This document shows positions 1 through 11,679 of a stretch of 64,000 nucleotides of DNA, in pieces (the first letter of the stretch is position 1; each line of letters starts with the position of its first letter). The position numbers and the translations under genes are program-made. The notes under the pieces were generated by a model, which was not told the DNA's origin, made no database searches, and was given only the letters and a program-made list of their open reading frames with translations. The DNA comes from Lactarius indigo (taxonomy: Eukaryota > Basidiomycota > Agaricomycetes > Russulales > Russulaceae). Where the stretch lies: the NCBI GenBank assembly GCA_025766275.1, contig JAFKAC010000006.1, positions 620,001 through 684,000 of the forward strand. Reading direction: 5' to 3'.

Positions 1-613
1 CCACTTGGCCTGAAGCAGGTTTCTGGGATTTGTTGTATTGGTTGATCGTGTGACCCGCGTAAACTTGATAGACATGGTCAAACTCCCTTGCTTTCTCTAT
101 GAGGTCATCAAAAGTAGTGGGCAAGGGGGATACGCCGAGCAACTTCATGTTCAAGGCAGTCAGGATTGCTTGTTGGAAAGCATACATCTTTGTTTGCTCG
201 TTTGCGCCACTTCATTGGGCATGAGTGGACCACTCTTGGAACCACTCGTTGAACGGACAAGTGCCCATCTTCAGGGTGTACATCTTGTTTGTGGCTTCCA
301 TAGCCGTATGGGTGGGGATGAAGTGTTTGTTAAAGTCAGTTTTGAACGTTGCCCACGTTCCAAAGGTAACGGCGGTTCCACCAGTTGGGTTTAAGGCTTT
401 CTTCTGCCTATCCTGGGCCCACTCGCCTGCAGAGGTGCCCACCTTAAAGTAGGTAAGGGCCGTGGAAATCTTCTTTTCATCAGTGTCAAAGATGGAACTG
501 TTCAGGTGGAAATAATTTGCCAAATTATTCCAGAAAGCTTCTGCTTTATTAGGCTTTCCATCGAAGGGTTCAGGTGCTGCTCCAAGGATCTTTGTGGGAG
601 CAGGTGCTGCCAT
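1..613 (-). pseudogene. gag capsid region of element D (broken)
   Basis: The reading frame 613 to 212 encodes a retrotransposon gag (PF03732-like) N-terminal segment: a PEPFDGKPNKAEAFWNNL stretch, the W-A-T-F-K-T-D-F region and a KMGTCPFNEWFQEW block typical of fungal Ty3/gypsy capsid. The frame ends at TGA near 212, but the same frame continues to position 1 with further gag-like sequence (GANEQTKMYAF, LLGVSP, EKAREFD), so the TGA is an internal stop. It is probably a decayed CGA arginine codon. The zinc knuckle would lie outside the window. Gag forms the capsid that packages the element's RNA; this copy could make only a truncated protein. Confidence 0.75.
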
Positions 614-2937
614 GGTTGTACTTGGAGGTGGAACAGATACAGGGGGTACGGAGGCTTGTGGGGAAACTGTTGTACTAACAGTGATGGGTGGCGATGGGAG
701 CTGAGGAGGAGGTGTTGGGAATGGCAGACAACTTGGACCGGGGGTACTGGGGGAAACTCAGGGGGAGGATGGTTGGGAGGTTACTTGGGAAAGTAAGCCA
801 GAAAGAGTCCTAGTGGTACTCTCTAGGATTTGGGAAACTTTAGCTACATTGCTGTTGGAGTCAGGGGATTTGTCTTTAGTCGGGGTTGCGAACTCTTCGC
901 TCTTGGGTGGCTCTTCCAAGTCAGAAAATTGAACCTTTCGATTGTTGTTATACGTCCAAAGCTCTTTGACGAAATTCCAGTGGACTACTTTTCCATGATA
1001 GGTGCTGTGTAATGTGTCGTAGTCAAGGTCCTCGACCTTTTCGATGTTCAGGTAGGTTCTCTTGAGATCTTCAAATAATATGTGTACTTGGGTTTCAACC
1101 TTTGTCCAAGGATGTTTTCCAGTGGGACTAGTGATATCTTGTCCTTCCCACTGAGCATGATAAAGGTTGTCGTCGTCGGAGAAGAAAGCGCTATGGAAAT
1201 ATACAGGAATACAGGCTTTCTCTTGTTCTGTAAGAGGTCATTGCGTGCTCATTCACCTCTTCTGGTGAGGCGGGTGACAGTCCAACTGTCCAGGTTCCAG
1301 GGGTAGTAGACTTTGTATGCAGGGAGGAGGATAGCTCTATCCAGACAATGGGGTCTTTGTGAACGGCGGATCCAATGGTATTCTTCCCAAATACCAAAGT
1401 GGGTCAGGGTGGTTTTACTTCTCCACAAGAAGTCTTGGAAATACAAGGGGCTTGTTGAAACCTTGCTTATACACGTAAGCGGCTGGGAAAAGTACAGGGT
1501 TTCAAGATTGTGCTGGTTTTGGTAGAACAGAGAACAGTGTCTTCTGAACATGTCGAGTTCTCAGGGGGTTCAGGTTGGGAGGCTCTTGGTTACTAGGATA
1601 GCCTTGGGGAGATGACAATGGATTTCTCGGGGTTGGGTCTTGAGATACTGAGCTTCGTCACTGCTCGTGGAGTGCTGCCTTGCAGTCGGAGTTGCTTGGA
1701 TACTAGGGTACACCAGTTCACTTGGACCAGCTTGGTTAATACTCGGAAGGGGAATCTGGGTGTTGGTAGCTCGACGAGTTCTTGGGGCCCTTCTTGGGGT
1801 TACAGGGGTACTAGGGGTGGAGGCTATGGGCCGATTGTCCACTTGGAAGTGACGATGAGTTCTTCTTTGGGCGGCGTGTGAAGATGCCAGGTTTATTGCC
1901 CAATGAATTGGATCCAGGGTTTTGACTCAGAAACTGTCAAATTTTACACTTGTAAAATTTATCTCGACAATCTATACTATCTAAACCTTTTCTCTATAAG
2001 GTAGATAGTTAACTCCAGGGGACCACAACACTACGTTGGGGGGTGTTGGGGGGGTGTTAGGATGATAACCACAGGTGCAAACTTCTTGGGAGCACCAACA
2101 GGGGCCTGAGTTCAGAGTTGGTCCCCAACCGTTGTTAGGACTAGGCAGTTGGTTAGTATCTCCATTATGTAAGGAGATGTCAGAGTCTGAAGATTCGTCT
2201 TCAGTTTCAGGGGAACTAGGGGGAAGCCAATCTGTGATTCAGTGGAGCAGGGGCAGAGTCCAGAAGTTTTCTCTGGCGTTAAAGATATCAACTAACTCTG
2301 GGTTGTCAGAAGAGGAAGGAGGGTAATGCCAGATGCTGGGGTTGACAAGATTCCGGTCAGGGTTGGACAGGGTAGTTTCCCACACAGAGGTGGCAAAGGA
2401 GTATGTGAACTCCGAACTATCGGAGATGAATAGACGGGGGGCAGAGTTAGGGTGAATGACCACTTGGAGTTCTTGAAAGGAAATCATCTTCGAGTTGCTG
2501 GATATAGTGGTCACAACGAGGGGGAATGTGGACAAACCAAAGATAATCGCTCTTGGCCCACACTAGGAGTTGGTCTGTTGGATGGTTGGTGGCAGAGGTG
2601 GAGTTTGAAAGGTGCCAATAAAGGAGTTGTTCATTGGCAGCCTTGACGACTTCAGAAAGATCGTCAATAAACTCGTGATAAACCCTTTCAGGGATGACTT
2701 CTCCAAAGTCAAAGAGGTCAATAAGGGTTCGTAAGGCAGTGGGGGGTTCTGTCCAACAGTCAAGATGGGGGTTATCGATGAGGTCGTAAGTGGAAGTGAT
2801 GGGGTAATAGTGGTCAAGTTGCCGCTGCCTGTGGGTTTCGAAGTTAACTCAGGCTCGCGCAAGCCTTTGTTCTTCAGATAAGTTGAAAGTGAACAGAGTA
2901 GAAGGAGGCACTTAAAATCACTCGATTTTAAGTCCAA
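614..2937 (-). pseudogene. Decayed gag-leader region of element D
   Basis: No intact gene lies here, but short minus-strand segments remain recognisable as one eroded protein. 1249-1551 and 1570-1842 carry charged and proline-rich pieces, 2239-2535 and 2563-2937 carry a hydrophilic segment, and the frame changes repeatedly between them. A piece around 1080-1150 reads as a short block resembling the leader of related fungal gag proteins. I infer a once-continuous N-terminal extension between the 416-codon ORF and the capsid. Plus-strand ORFs here are rich in Trp/Gly/Val and look like shadows. Function is unknown. Confidence 0.4.
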
Positions 2938-3019
2938 AACCGAATAAGTAAGTACTTACTTACTTTGCATTGCACTTAAAACACTCATTTCAAGACAAGG
3001 CAAATATATAACCACTTAT

Positions 3020-4270
3020 CTAAAGTGGCTGTTTGTCAGGAAAAGTGGAGATAAAATCAAAGGGGTCGGCAGGGATGTGAGGGGAAAGGGTACGAGCCAA
3101 GAGACAGGGGAAAGATTGAACCAAATCTTCAAAGAAATAGCCCTGGTTATGGGCAAAAATCTGTCCTCCAAAAGAAAAACATAAATGCCCATAAGTGGTA
3201 ACAATGCATCCATCCAAAAAGTCCTGCACCTCCAACATTACCAAGGAATCAATATAACCAACCCTAAGTTGGTTAGGCAGAGGGGCAAAGGCCTGGTGGA
3301 GTCCCTCCTGGAAGTCGTACCGGATGGTACCGAGGGGAGTGTCGGCAGAGGGATGGTCATAGATAGCCTTGCTACAAATGTACAAGGCGGGGAAGTCGGG
3401 AGCAGAGGCCAGGTCTATGAGGCAGGGGTACAAGGAGTAAATGTGGAGAGGGGAGATGCAGAAGGGGGTGACAGATGGGAAAATGGGGGGAATGGCGGCA
3501 AGGGTTGGTGCATACGGGATGAGGCGGATAGCCTCTTGGAGGTTGGTGGGGGTGGGGTGCCAAGATTCACCCTGGGGGGTAATGACAGAGATGTAAAGAT
3601 GGGGGTGTTCCCCACGAGAAAGGAGACAGGGAGGGGGGCTGAAAGCATCAGCGGGGAAGTTCTCTTGTTCCAGGTGAGGGGCCAGAGGGAAGGCAGGGCC
3701 TTGGTCTGCTACTTGCTCATAGTTAATCGGCGAGTCGGGGGTGGCAAGGCAGGACGGGACTGGAATAGGAGACGGAGAGCGACGAGGAACTGGAGAAAGA
3801 ACAGGAGGTGGCGGAGGAGAGCCACAGAGGGGAACAGGGGGGCAGGGGGTCAGGAGACAGGGAGGTGCAGACTCGGCGCAGGGTTCAGGGGACAAGGGGA
3901 CAATGTTCCCATTGAGGTCAAAGATCTCGAGGACCTCTTCATAGAACTGGGCAGTGCTTGGGGACAGAGGACGAGGGGAAGGGCAAGGAGTGGCTTCTTC
4001 AGCTGGGGCATAGGGATAAACTAGTTCAGGGGTTGCATCCTGAATGAGGGCGACAGGGGCGGGGGGCTCAACACCACCATATGTAGCAGGGGTGTAGGGG
4101 TCGGCGAAGCGGAGGCTGTCAAGACAGACAGCAGAGGTGGAGGGGACAGGGGAAGTGTGGCAGAAGTCGAGGGGGCTACCTTGATTGTCGAATGCTGACT
4201 GGTAGCTGGCAGAGTCTCCGTCCCACTGACCGTACTGCAAGAAGTCGTACTCGTAGTTGTAGTCAGTCAC
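3020..4270 (-). CDS. Proline-rich 416-codon ORF upstream of gag in element D
   Basis: An uninterrupted reading frame sits between the probable 5' LTR and gag. The N-terminal third is acidic and aromatic (Y-N-Y-E-Y-D-F), the middle is very rich in Pro, Ser and Cys, and the last ~150 residues are more globular, with runs such as HLYISVITPQGESWHP and GTIRYDFQEGLHQAF. There is no ATG at the beginning of the open frame; the first codon after the stop is in-frame GTG, so the true start is unknown and may lie in an upstream exon. No known domain is recognised. Survival of a 1.25-kb open frame in an otherwise broken element suggests either recent decay elsewhere or selection on this part. It could be the N-terminal part of an unusually long gag. 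Confidence 0.45.
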   Translation of the reverse strand: MTDYNYEYDFLQYGQWDGDSASYQSAFDNQGSPLDFCHTSPVPSTSAVCLDSLRFADPYTPATYGGVEPPAPVALIQDATPELVYPYAPAEEATPCPSPRPLSPSTAQFYEEVLEIFDLNGNIVPLSPEPCAESAPPCLLTPCPPVPLCGSPPPPPVLSPVPRRSPSPIPVPSCLATPDSPINYEQVADQGPAFPLAPHLEQENFPADAFSPPPCLLSRGEHPHLYISVITPQGESWHPTPTNLQEAIRLIPYAPTLAAIPPIFPSVTPFCISPLHIYSLYPCLIDLASAPDFPALYICSKAIYDHPSADTPLGTIRYDFQEGLHQAFAPLPNQLRVGYIDSLVMLEVQDFLDGCIVTTYGHLCFSFGGQIFAHNQGYFFEDLVQSFPCLLARTLSPHIPADPFDFISTFPDKQPL

Positions 4271-4325
4271 TGGAACAGCCCGGAGTCAGTCTATTGGGTT
4301 AGACTGTCCAAGTGTGATGACTCAC

Positions 4326-5591
4326 TGTCACTCGACAGGGGGTCACGATGTAGGCAGGGACTGGGGGCTGAAGGCAGGTGTGGAGAGGGCAGAAGAACAC
4401 AGGAGACACGGGCTACGGCCTTTGGCTCAGAGAGTAGTAGTGGCGTGCGGAGAGCGGGACACTCAAAGGAGCTGAGAGGCAAAGGGAAGGATGTCACAAG
4501 TGGACAGTCTGAGGGACTGTCCGTAGAATTGCACCAGCTTATATACTACAGGGGGTGGTCTGTGCGTAAGTTTAGGGCAGGCTTAGGGCCTGTCCACGGG
4601 TGCTGTGCAGTACTGCACAAGGGAACATTCTAGAGACATCTAACAATAGAGTCCAATCAGAAGGTGTTTAAACATAGAACGACTGTGCCGCAGTCGATGG
4701 TGCAATCTTGTGTCAGAATGGCATGATTCTGCAGTCAATGTGAAAATTCCTGAGGGGTGGTGACTTGGTTGATTATCTTTGTTGATTGATCAACAATCAA
4801 CCATTGATAAGTATTGTAGCAGTATGACTTATCGCGACAACTAGACCAAGAGAAGGTAAGTGAACTGAACTAGTAGCACACCCAAGCCTAGTGCGGAGAC
4901 AAGTCATGTGCCGAACGTACAGTCACTGCGGAGTGTATGCACACGTGAGACCTTTATACAAGGTCAAAGGCAAGGTGATCACACAGTGGCATGCTGAGTG
5001 GAGAACCAAGAGGACAAGTTAACATTGGAGAAGTGAGGGAAGTACAAAGAGAATACGCACCTGAGTGGAGAACCAAGAGGACAAGTTGGTTCCACTCAGG
5101 ACGCTACATGAGGGTTTATATACTATGCTGCAGCTGAGATTGAATTACTACTGAACCTTGTTACTAAAGGTATATGTAATAGTAATGAGTCAGATGCTGA
5201 TGCGTCATGTCTAATAATAGCATTATCTATTGTGCTGACTGATGCACAGTCATTAACGCTGACAGAACCGTGATGTGTCCTTATCTGTGAGTCATAACCC
5301 TATAACAACGTAGTCTAGAACTATCTAGAACCTTCCCTGCTTATTGTCCAATGAGAAACTACTATACTAATGTGGAAGGTGACCTAAAGAGGTAACGTTC
5401 AATAAGGAAGTTACTATCCCAGGGTCACGTGCTTGTAGGTGCACATGTTGGCATCACATGACTAACCATCTTATCATATCTAATGATAAGGACTTGGACG
5501 TTTGAGCACAACGTTGGAGCTTTGTATCTTAGCCAAATAAATCCGTAAAAATACAGAAAAATAAGGCCAAAAATAGAGCGTCCGTGACAAG
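4326..5591 (-). repeat. Probable 5' LTR of element D
   Basis: On the minus strand this interval begins TGTCACGGACG at 5591 and ends GTGACA at 4326, giving matching short inverted ends. It contains no convincing gene. It holds two TATATA-containing stretches (around 4540 and 5110) and a perfect 27-bp direct repeat at 4994-5020 and 5061-5087. At ~1.27 kb it is a long LTR. The matching copy would be outside the window, so the left boundary is uncertain. Confidence 0.5.
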
Positions 5592-5747
5592 TATGTGTGT
5601 ACACACCACGTGGTTTGAGAGACGTGACCGATCACATGATCGTTTGAGAACAGATTTCAAACTCCGATTCGGAATTCCCCTTTAGGAAGGTGATTACATA
5701 AGACCGGGCTGATGCGGACCAGTTCTAAGCGCCCTTGAGTCACGACC
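5592..5747. other. Unassigned junction between elements D and C
   Basis: These 156 bases separate the end of element D from the first recognisable RT codon of element C. No coding signal or repeat is seen. They may be remnant host DNA or a scar left when the 5' part of element C was lost. Confidence 0.4.
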
Positions 5748-5757
5748 AAATTATAGG

Positions 5758-6332
5758 TTCATGACAAACATTTGCATAAAAGAAGACCAGTGGAAGGCAG
5801 CCTTCAAAACACCAAGGGGGCTGTTCATTCCTCGAGTAATGACCTTTGGCCTCACAAATGCGCCAGCCACCTTTGCAAGAACCATAAGCAGAATACTCTG
5901 ACCACTCATGGACAAATACCCCAGAGAACTATTTGTGTACATAGACGATGTCCTGATAGCCACAGAAGAAGACACAGAGCACCACAGACAAATTGTACAT
6001 GAGTTCTTGGAAATCTGCAAAAAAGAGTCTTACTTCCTCAAAGCATCAAAATGTGTGTTCGAACAAAGAAAGATCCACTACCTAGGCATTGTCATCGACG
6101 GGTCTCAGATCAAAATTGACCCAAAGAAGGTAGAAGGACTGAAGGACTGGCCAAGAGACATCAAGTTGGTCAAACAAGCAAGAAGCATGTTGGGGACACT
6201 AAGCTATCAGCGACCCTTCATCCCCAACTTTGCTCACTTAGCAAGACCCATCACAGACACAATAAAGACATCAGAAGGACCCTTCAGATGGACAGAAGAA
6301 GCAGCAGAAGCCTTAGAAACTCTCATCATGCT
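5758..6332 (+). pseudogene. RT fragment of element C pol
   Basis: The frame enters RT in the middle (D-Q-W-K-A-A-F-K-T, then F-G-L-T-N-A-P-A-T-F) and carries the catalytic Y-I-D-D box after the 5908 ATG, then the thumb and connection region (Y-L-G-I-V-I-D-G; F-I-P-N-F-A-H-L-A-R-P-I). An in-frame TGA at 5899-5901 just before P-L-M-D-K-Y interrupts it. The fragment ends at the element A insertion at 6332. Reverse transcriptase copies element RNA into DNA; this piece cannot act alone. Confidence 0.85.
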
Positions 6333-6839
6333 TGTTACGCTCCACCAGCGTTAGTCCGACTTGGACTCGAGGAAGGTGTAATCGACTTAGCGAAGTTTAG
6401 GTGAATGGGGACCACGTGTCAACCCAACACAAGGTGAACAGGGGCACGATGGCACACACTGCACCTGAAGGTAAAGAAGATGGTTCCTTGGCGAACCGAA
6501 GTGGAAGCACACTTAGTCAGGGACTAAGGCAAACTAGAGGCGAGTCAAGTGGTGGATTGAAGAAGACCAAGATGGGGACTCTTGGTCTTCTAGGTCGACT
6601 ACTTATACAGATACGCGCGGGCTTTAAAGCGCCGCTGGAATACTATGTAACCAATTAGCGTAACTAGCTCGAACCCTAGTACCGCTATCCTAGGAATGAG
6701 TCATACATGAGTCGCGATCACATGCGAACTACTATGCTGACTGATACGATGTAAGAGTCCATGACTAATCTGATACCGGACCGTAGTCATAACTGGTCAT
6801 GAGTCGTATGTAATGAGTCATTGAGTCCGTACCGTAACA
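6333..6839 (-). repeat. 3' LTR of element A
   Basis: This 507-bp terminal repeat matches 13629-14135 except at five CpG transitions. It starts TGTTACG and ends GTAACA on the plus strand, and the two ends form a short inverted repeat as expected for an LTR. Confidence 0.95.
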
Positions 6840-6852
6840 TCACCCCCTTTTC
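6840..6852 (-). promoter_or_regulatory. Polypurine tract of element A
   Basis: Read on the minus strand the 13 bases are GAAAAGGGGGTGA, directly abutting the 3' LTR. A purine run in this position primes plus-strand DNA synthesis in LTR elements. The same run occurs in element B. Confidence 0.8.
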
Positions 6853-6872
6853 AGGAGTGAGGCCCACCTCAC

Positions 6873-9800
6873 TTAGTCCGCTATCGATTCCTGCCTCATC
6901 TTTTCCGCTTCATCTTCCATCCTTTCCAATATGTTAGCGCGCTCCAAACGATAAAGACTGTCCTTTTTGTCCGCGATCACCATCTCTCTCTCCAACTGCA
7001 ACTGCCGAATCCGCTTCTCCAGCTGGTCTTCGGCAAATGCGAACTGCCTAAACCGGCACAATTCTTGAATAAGGGTGACGTCCCCAATGCGCATAAGCAG
7101 CAGGTCCGTGGGGTGTCGATCGCGGAGCATGAAATACTCTTCGTGAGGTATGAAGGCGCGGTTGTTCTTTGGCAGGTGAGGGGTCGCATAGAGGGGCTTG
7201 CCATACAAGAACCCTGATCCCGGAGCTAGTCCGAGAACGAAGGGGTCTCCTCCGCGGATAACCTGCACGTGGGATGCTTGTATCGTCGGTCCGTTGGGGA
7301 GTTTGATCGGGAACGGAATGTAATCGGGTCCTCTATTGACCCGGAACCCTTCAGGGACGACGGCCCTGGTTGCTGGGTCTCGTTCCCCCATTGGTGTATA
7401 ACGAGCCGCTTGTGCCACGGCGACTCGTCCTCGGTGTAAAGGCCCCCCCGCTGCGTCGACGAGATAGGGAGTGGCGGCTGGATCTTCAGCGTAGAATTCA
7501 TGATTAAGGAACGCGTGCCTGATGGGGTAGTGGTCTCCAAGCTCGTCTTCATCCTCATCTTCGTCCAATACTCCCTCCGCTCCTTCATCATTCGGCGTCG
7601 GCAGGCGGCGATATGTAGTTGCTCCCGCTGCCACTGCGCCGCCGTCTCCTTCCATTCTTGTTCGTACTTCTTCATGGCGTCCGGTGATTTCACCGCGCGG
7701 GACAGCTGCTTGAAGCCGAAAGAGTTCGTCTTCGGTGAGGAAGGCTTCGGGCTCACCGGTGTTTGGGTTTGTGAGGGCGTACATTGGCGGCAGAGGTGCT
7801 GGTTGAGTTGTTGCTGGATCGTCGTCGACAGTTCCCTGTATGGGCAAAGGGAATCGTTGCAGTGTCTGGTGCAGTTCTTCACCAGTGATAGGGCCGTCGT
7901 TCTCATGCTGCACGGTGGCACGGCCTCTAGTGACAGCTCCATTGGTGACGGCGTCGTTGGAGGGGTTGGAGTCAACAAGCGTGGCGGAGGAGTCGTTGAC
8001 GAGGGTAGAGAGGAGGGCGAGCTGCTCATTGTGTCGAGTGGTAGTCATGGAGTGAGTGGGTGATGAGGACTTATCATGACAAGAGGTCACCCTTATATGC
8101 GTTTCTTGGTCGGGGTTTGAATGTTTGAAGTCCCGAATGGCCTCGTCAGCAAATACGTCATCCTTATCTATCCACTGATTATCAGAGTCTGGATAGCCCT
8201 TCCATTTCACGAGGTATTGGAGCCGACGTCTTCTGCCAAACCGCCGAGAGTCCAGAATCTTCTCGACTTCGTATTCTTCTTCGTTATCGACCAAATCAGG
8301 TGGTGGGCGCTGATAGTTTGGTCCGTGCGTGGGCGTTTCGCGATACGGTGTGAGAAGATCTATGTGGAAGACATCGTGGATGCTCCACTGCGTGGGAAGT
8401 TCGAGGCGGTAGTTGACAGGAGACATCACCTGAATGACCTTAAACGGTCCGTGGCGTTTTGCGGCTAGCTTCGCGATTGGCTGATGGGTGCGTAGGTGGC
8501 GTCCCTCCAGCCACACGAGGTCTCCTTCTTTGAATTTGGGCGTATCTTTATGTTTGACCCATGACTTCTGTGCCCGGAGCATACAGGAGAAGGCGCGTTG
8601 CCGCGCTTGTTTGAATTGGTCTAGCCTCAGGGACACTTGTGGAATAGGAGAAGGTCTATCGGTCCAATCAGCGCGAGGGTTGAATCCCGATAAGAGGAAG
8701 AAGGGGGACTCCCGTGTGGTTTCGTTAGGCCAATTGTTATGAGTGAATTCTGCCATAGGCAGATAGCGTGCCCAATCGTCTTGCCGCTCATTTACCCAAA
8801 AGCGGAGATATTGTTCTAGCCACTGATTCGTTCGTTCCGATTGGCCATCGGTTCGGGGATGATAAGCGGTGGAGATGTTTTGGCTGATGCCAAGGATTTT
8901 GCATATCTCTCGCATAAACTTGGACGCGAAGCGAGGATCTCGGTCGCTGATAACGCGCGAAGGGAGTCCGAATCGAGGAAAAACGTGAGAGACGTACAAG
9001 GCGGCCGTCCCTTCGGCCGTTATCTCTTCGTTACAAGGGATAAAGACAGCGGCTTTGGTGCAGTCATGATCTGTCACCGTGAGAATGGAGTCGTAGCCGC
9101 AGGAAACAGGGAGCTTGGTAATGAAGTCCACTGCGATGGTTTCGAACGGCAGGGCTTCCGGTTTGGGGTAAATGGGTTGTAAGGGTGCTCTGATTGGTCG
9201 AAGGTTGACTTTGTGTCGCTGACATTCCGCACATCCTTTGACATAGTCTGTGACGTCATTCCTCATTTGCGGCCACCAATAGTGTCGCTCAGTAAGCTGG
9301 AGAGTGCGCTTGATACCGGGGTGGCCGTAGACGGGGGAATCGTGGTGTGCAGCGATGATAGTGCGCTTGTCATGGATGCCGCCCGTAACTACCCGGCGTC
9401 CGTCTTTATACCATGTCCCTTCAATGTCCTTTAGTTTGTGAGCATCGACCCAAGGTTTTAACTTAGCTATATCTTGTTCGTAAATGGGATGCTCTGGTGT
9501 CATCTCTACGGGCAAGATTTCGGGTCTCCAATGAGGGTGTCGTGGCTCTTCTAATGTGGTGGCCCGTGCGAAGACGCTTTCTGGTAGTACTGTTACATTT
9601 TCGTTGTCGTTTTCCCCTTGATCGTAGTCTGGTCTTCGTGACAGTGCATCGGCGCGTCCGTTGGAAGTTCCCTTAATGTGGTGAATCTCAAAGTCGTATT
9701 CTGAGAGTTCGAGTACTTCCCTAGCCACGCGTCTACTAATCTTTTGGGGTGACTTCCAGTATTGTAGATTGAGATGGTCGGAGAATACTTTGGTCTTGTG

Positions 9801-11679
9801 GGGAGAACCTGCCAGAAGAGGTCTCCAGTGACGGAAAGCTTTAACGATTGCCAGGAGCTCGAGGTCGTAAATGTTGTAATTTTGTTCGGCTTCATTGAGG
9901 GTGGATGAGTAGTAGCCGATGGGGTGTTTTTTGCCGTCTGCTTTGCATTGTAGGAGAACGGCTCCGGTTGCGAATCCTGATGCATCGACTTCTAGTTCGA
10001 ATGGTTGAGTAAGATCTGGGTGTGCAAGAACAGGTTCACTGGTGACACAGGTTTTGAGATCTTGGAACGCCTTCTCTTCTTCGATTCCCCAATGCCACTC
10101 AGTGTCTTTCCGTGTAAGTTTGTTAAGTGGTCGCGCTTTGGTAGCAAATCCTCGTATAAAGGGTCGGTAAAAGTTGCAAAAACCAAGGAAAGAGCGGACG
10201 TCCTTAACTTTGGTTGGCATAGGCCAGTCCTTAATGCCCGAAATTTTGACGGGGTCCATGCGTGTCACCCCCTTTTCAAGGATTACCCCCAGGTAATCCA
10301 TGCGCGGGGAGTGGAATAGACACTTTTCAAGTTTGTAATACAAGTCGTGTTCCGCGGATACGCGGAGGAACGTCCTTGACTGCTTCAATATGATCCGGTA
10401 AGGAGTAATCAAGTCCTGTGGCAATGCCGATGTCGTCCATATAAACCCGAATAATCGTACCGCGTTTTTCGTGTTTTGCGATGATATCCCTGAAGATGAA
10501 GTTCATCATAGTCTGGAACGTTGCTGGGGAGTTGGTTAAGCCAAAAAACATCACCGTTGGTTCGAATAGTCCATATCGTGTTTTGAATGCCGCCTTTTCC
10601 TCGTCTCCCTCTTTAATGCGTATGTTGTTGTATCCCCATCGGACGTCGAGCTTGGTGTAGATGTGGGCATTACTGAGGTCGGTAATAAGATCAGAAATGA
10701 GAGGGAGTGGGTATTGGTTGCGGATGGTGACGGCGTTGATCTTTCGGTAATCCTGGACAGGTCGTAACTTACCGTCCTTCTTTTTGATAAAGAAGAAGGA
10801 TGATGCGTATGGGGATTTAGAAGGTCGTATATACCCCTTTTTTAATTGTTCGTCGATCCATTCCCTTAACTTCTTATCCTCTTCTTGAGTCATGGGATAT
10901 ATCTTGCAATCAATGGCGTCAGCCTGTCCCGGTTTGAATTCAATAGCATGATCCCAGGGCCGGCTGGGTGGAAACCTGTCCGATGCTTCTTCACTGAAGA
11001 GGCGTTCAAATTCACGGTACTCGAGGGGTAACTCAGCTTTGGTGACATATTGTTGCGCGGCAATAGCAAGGTCGGTAGCGGTGGCTCTTATTTGACATTC
11101 TTCTTCGAATTGTTGTCGTTGCTCATCTGTAATAACGCAAGAGTGTACGACTTCGTAGTCGTCGTCCTGAGAAGTGGCTGCCGCAATCGTTGTTGTTTTG
11201 AGGTAGGGGTTGGTTGAGCGAATGACGATGGGGAGCATATCCTCGTGGATTGCGGCTTGAGACCACTTGATATGTGGGTCGTAGATGGCAAGCCAGGGAT
11301 AGCCGAGTACAATGTCTTCGTTGCCGATGTCTGTAATAAGGAAACGTATTTCCTTATGGATGCCTTTAGTTTGTACATCGACGTCCGTATAATGGGTGAT
11401 ACGCCCCGATTTATTTTCTGTGTTGTCAATGTTCCATATTTTCTTTGGGACATCAAGTATCTTTGTCCCGAGCCCCATCCTTTTTGCGAAAGAGGGTTTC
11501 ATGAAGCAATGGGTTGCTCCTGAGTCGACTAACACGCGTATGTCGGCCATTGCGTAACTGGTGCGAATCGATACTGGAACTCTCATAGAACGATAGCGAG
11601 TCATGATTACACTGTTACAATTAACTGCCCTCACCCAGGCCGATGGGTTCAGGCGTCCTGAAAACCCTCCTTCTTCCAC
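6873..11679 (-). CDS. Element A pol: protease, RT, RNase H, integrase, chromodomain
   Basis: Two overlapping frames (10327-11679 and 6873-10424) are one pol separated by a single extra base near 10370; element B lacks that base. In order they show aspartic protease D-S-G-A-T-H-C-F, RT with Y-M-D-D, RNase H (F-E-L-E-V-D-A-S and T-K-V-F-S-D-H), the integrase H-H-C-C zinc region (Y-G-H-P-G-I through C-A-E-C-Q), the D-D-E core (V-D-F-I-T-K-L-P; S-D-R-D-P-R-F; then E), and a chromodomain (E-Y-E-V-E-K-I-L, then L-V-K-W-K-G-Y). After the chromodomain the frame runs ~400 residues more, ending in a charged helical segment. The pol frame has no ATG at its start and overlaps the end of gag in the -1 frame, so it is probably made by frameshifting. 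The single-base insertion makes this copy defective unless it is an assembly error. Confidence 0.9.

Larger units (their letters stand above)
1..5591 (-). mobile_element. Element D: Ty3/gypsy retrotransposon, truncated by window edge
   Basis: This stretch reads on the minus strand as a probable 5' LTR (4326-5591), a long proline-rich ORF (3020-4270), a decayed spacer and a gag capsid region running off the left edge of the window. The order LTR, extra ORF, gag identifies it as an LTR element read right to left; protease, RT and integrase must lie left of position 1. Several frames are broken by stops, so the copy looks inactive. The far LTR and the target duplication are not visible, so the right boundary at 5591 rests only on the TGTCACGGACG terminus seen on the minus strand. 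Confidence 0.7.

Noticed and set aside
3185..4024. 279-codon plus-strand frame rich in Gly and Arg
   Set aside because: It is the complement of the proline-rich element D ORF and has no independent signal.
7500..8063. Plus-strand frames opposite element A pol
   Set aside because: Shadows of the pol extension; the minus-strand frame is supported by element B.
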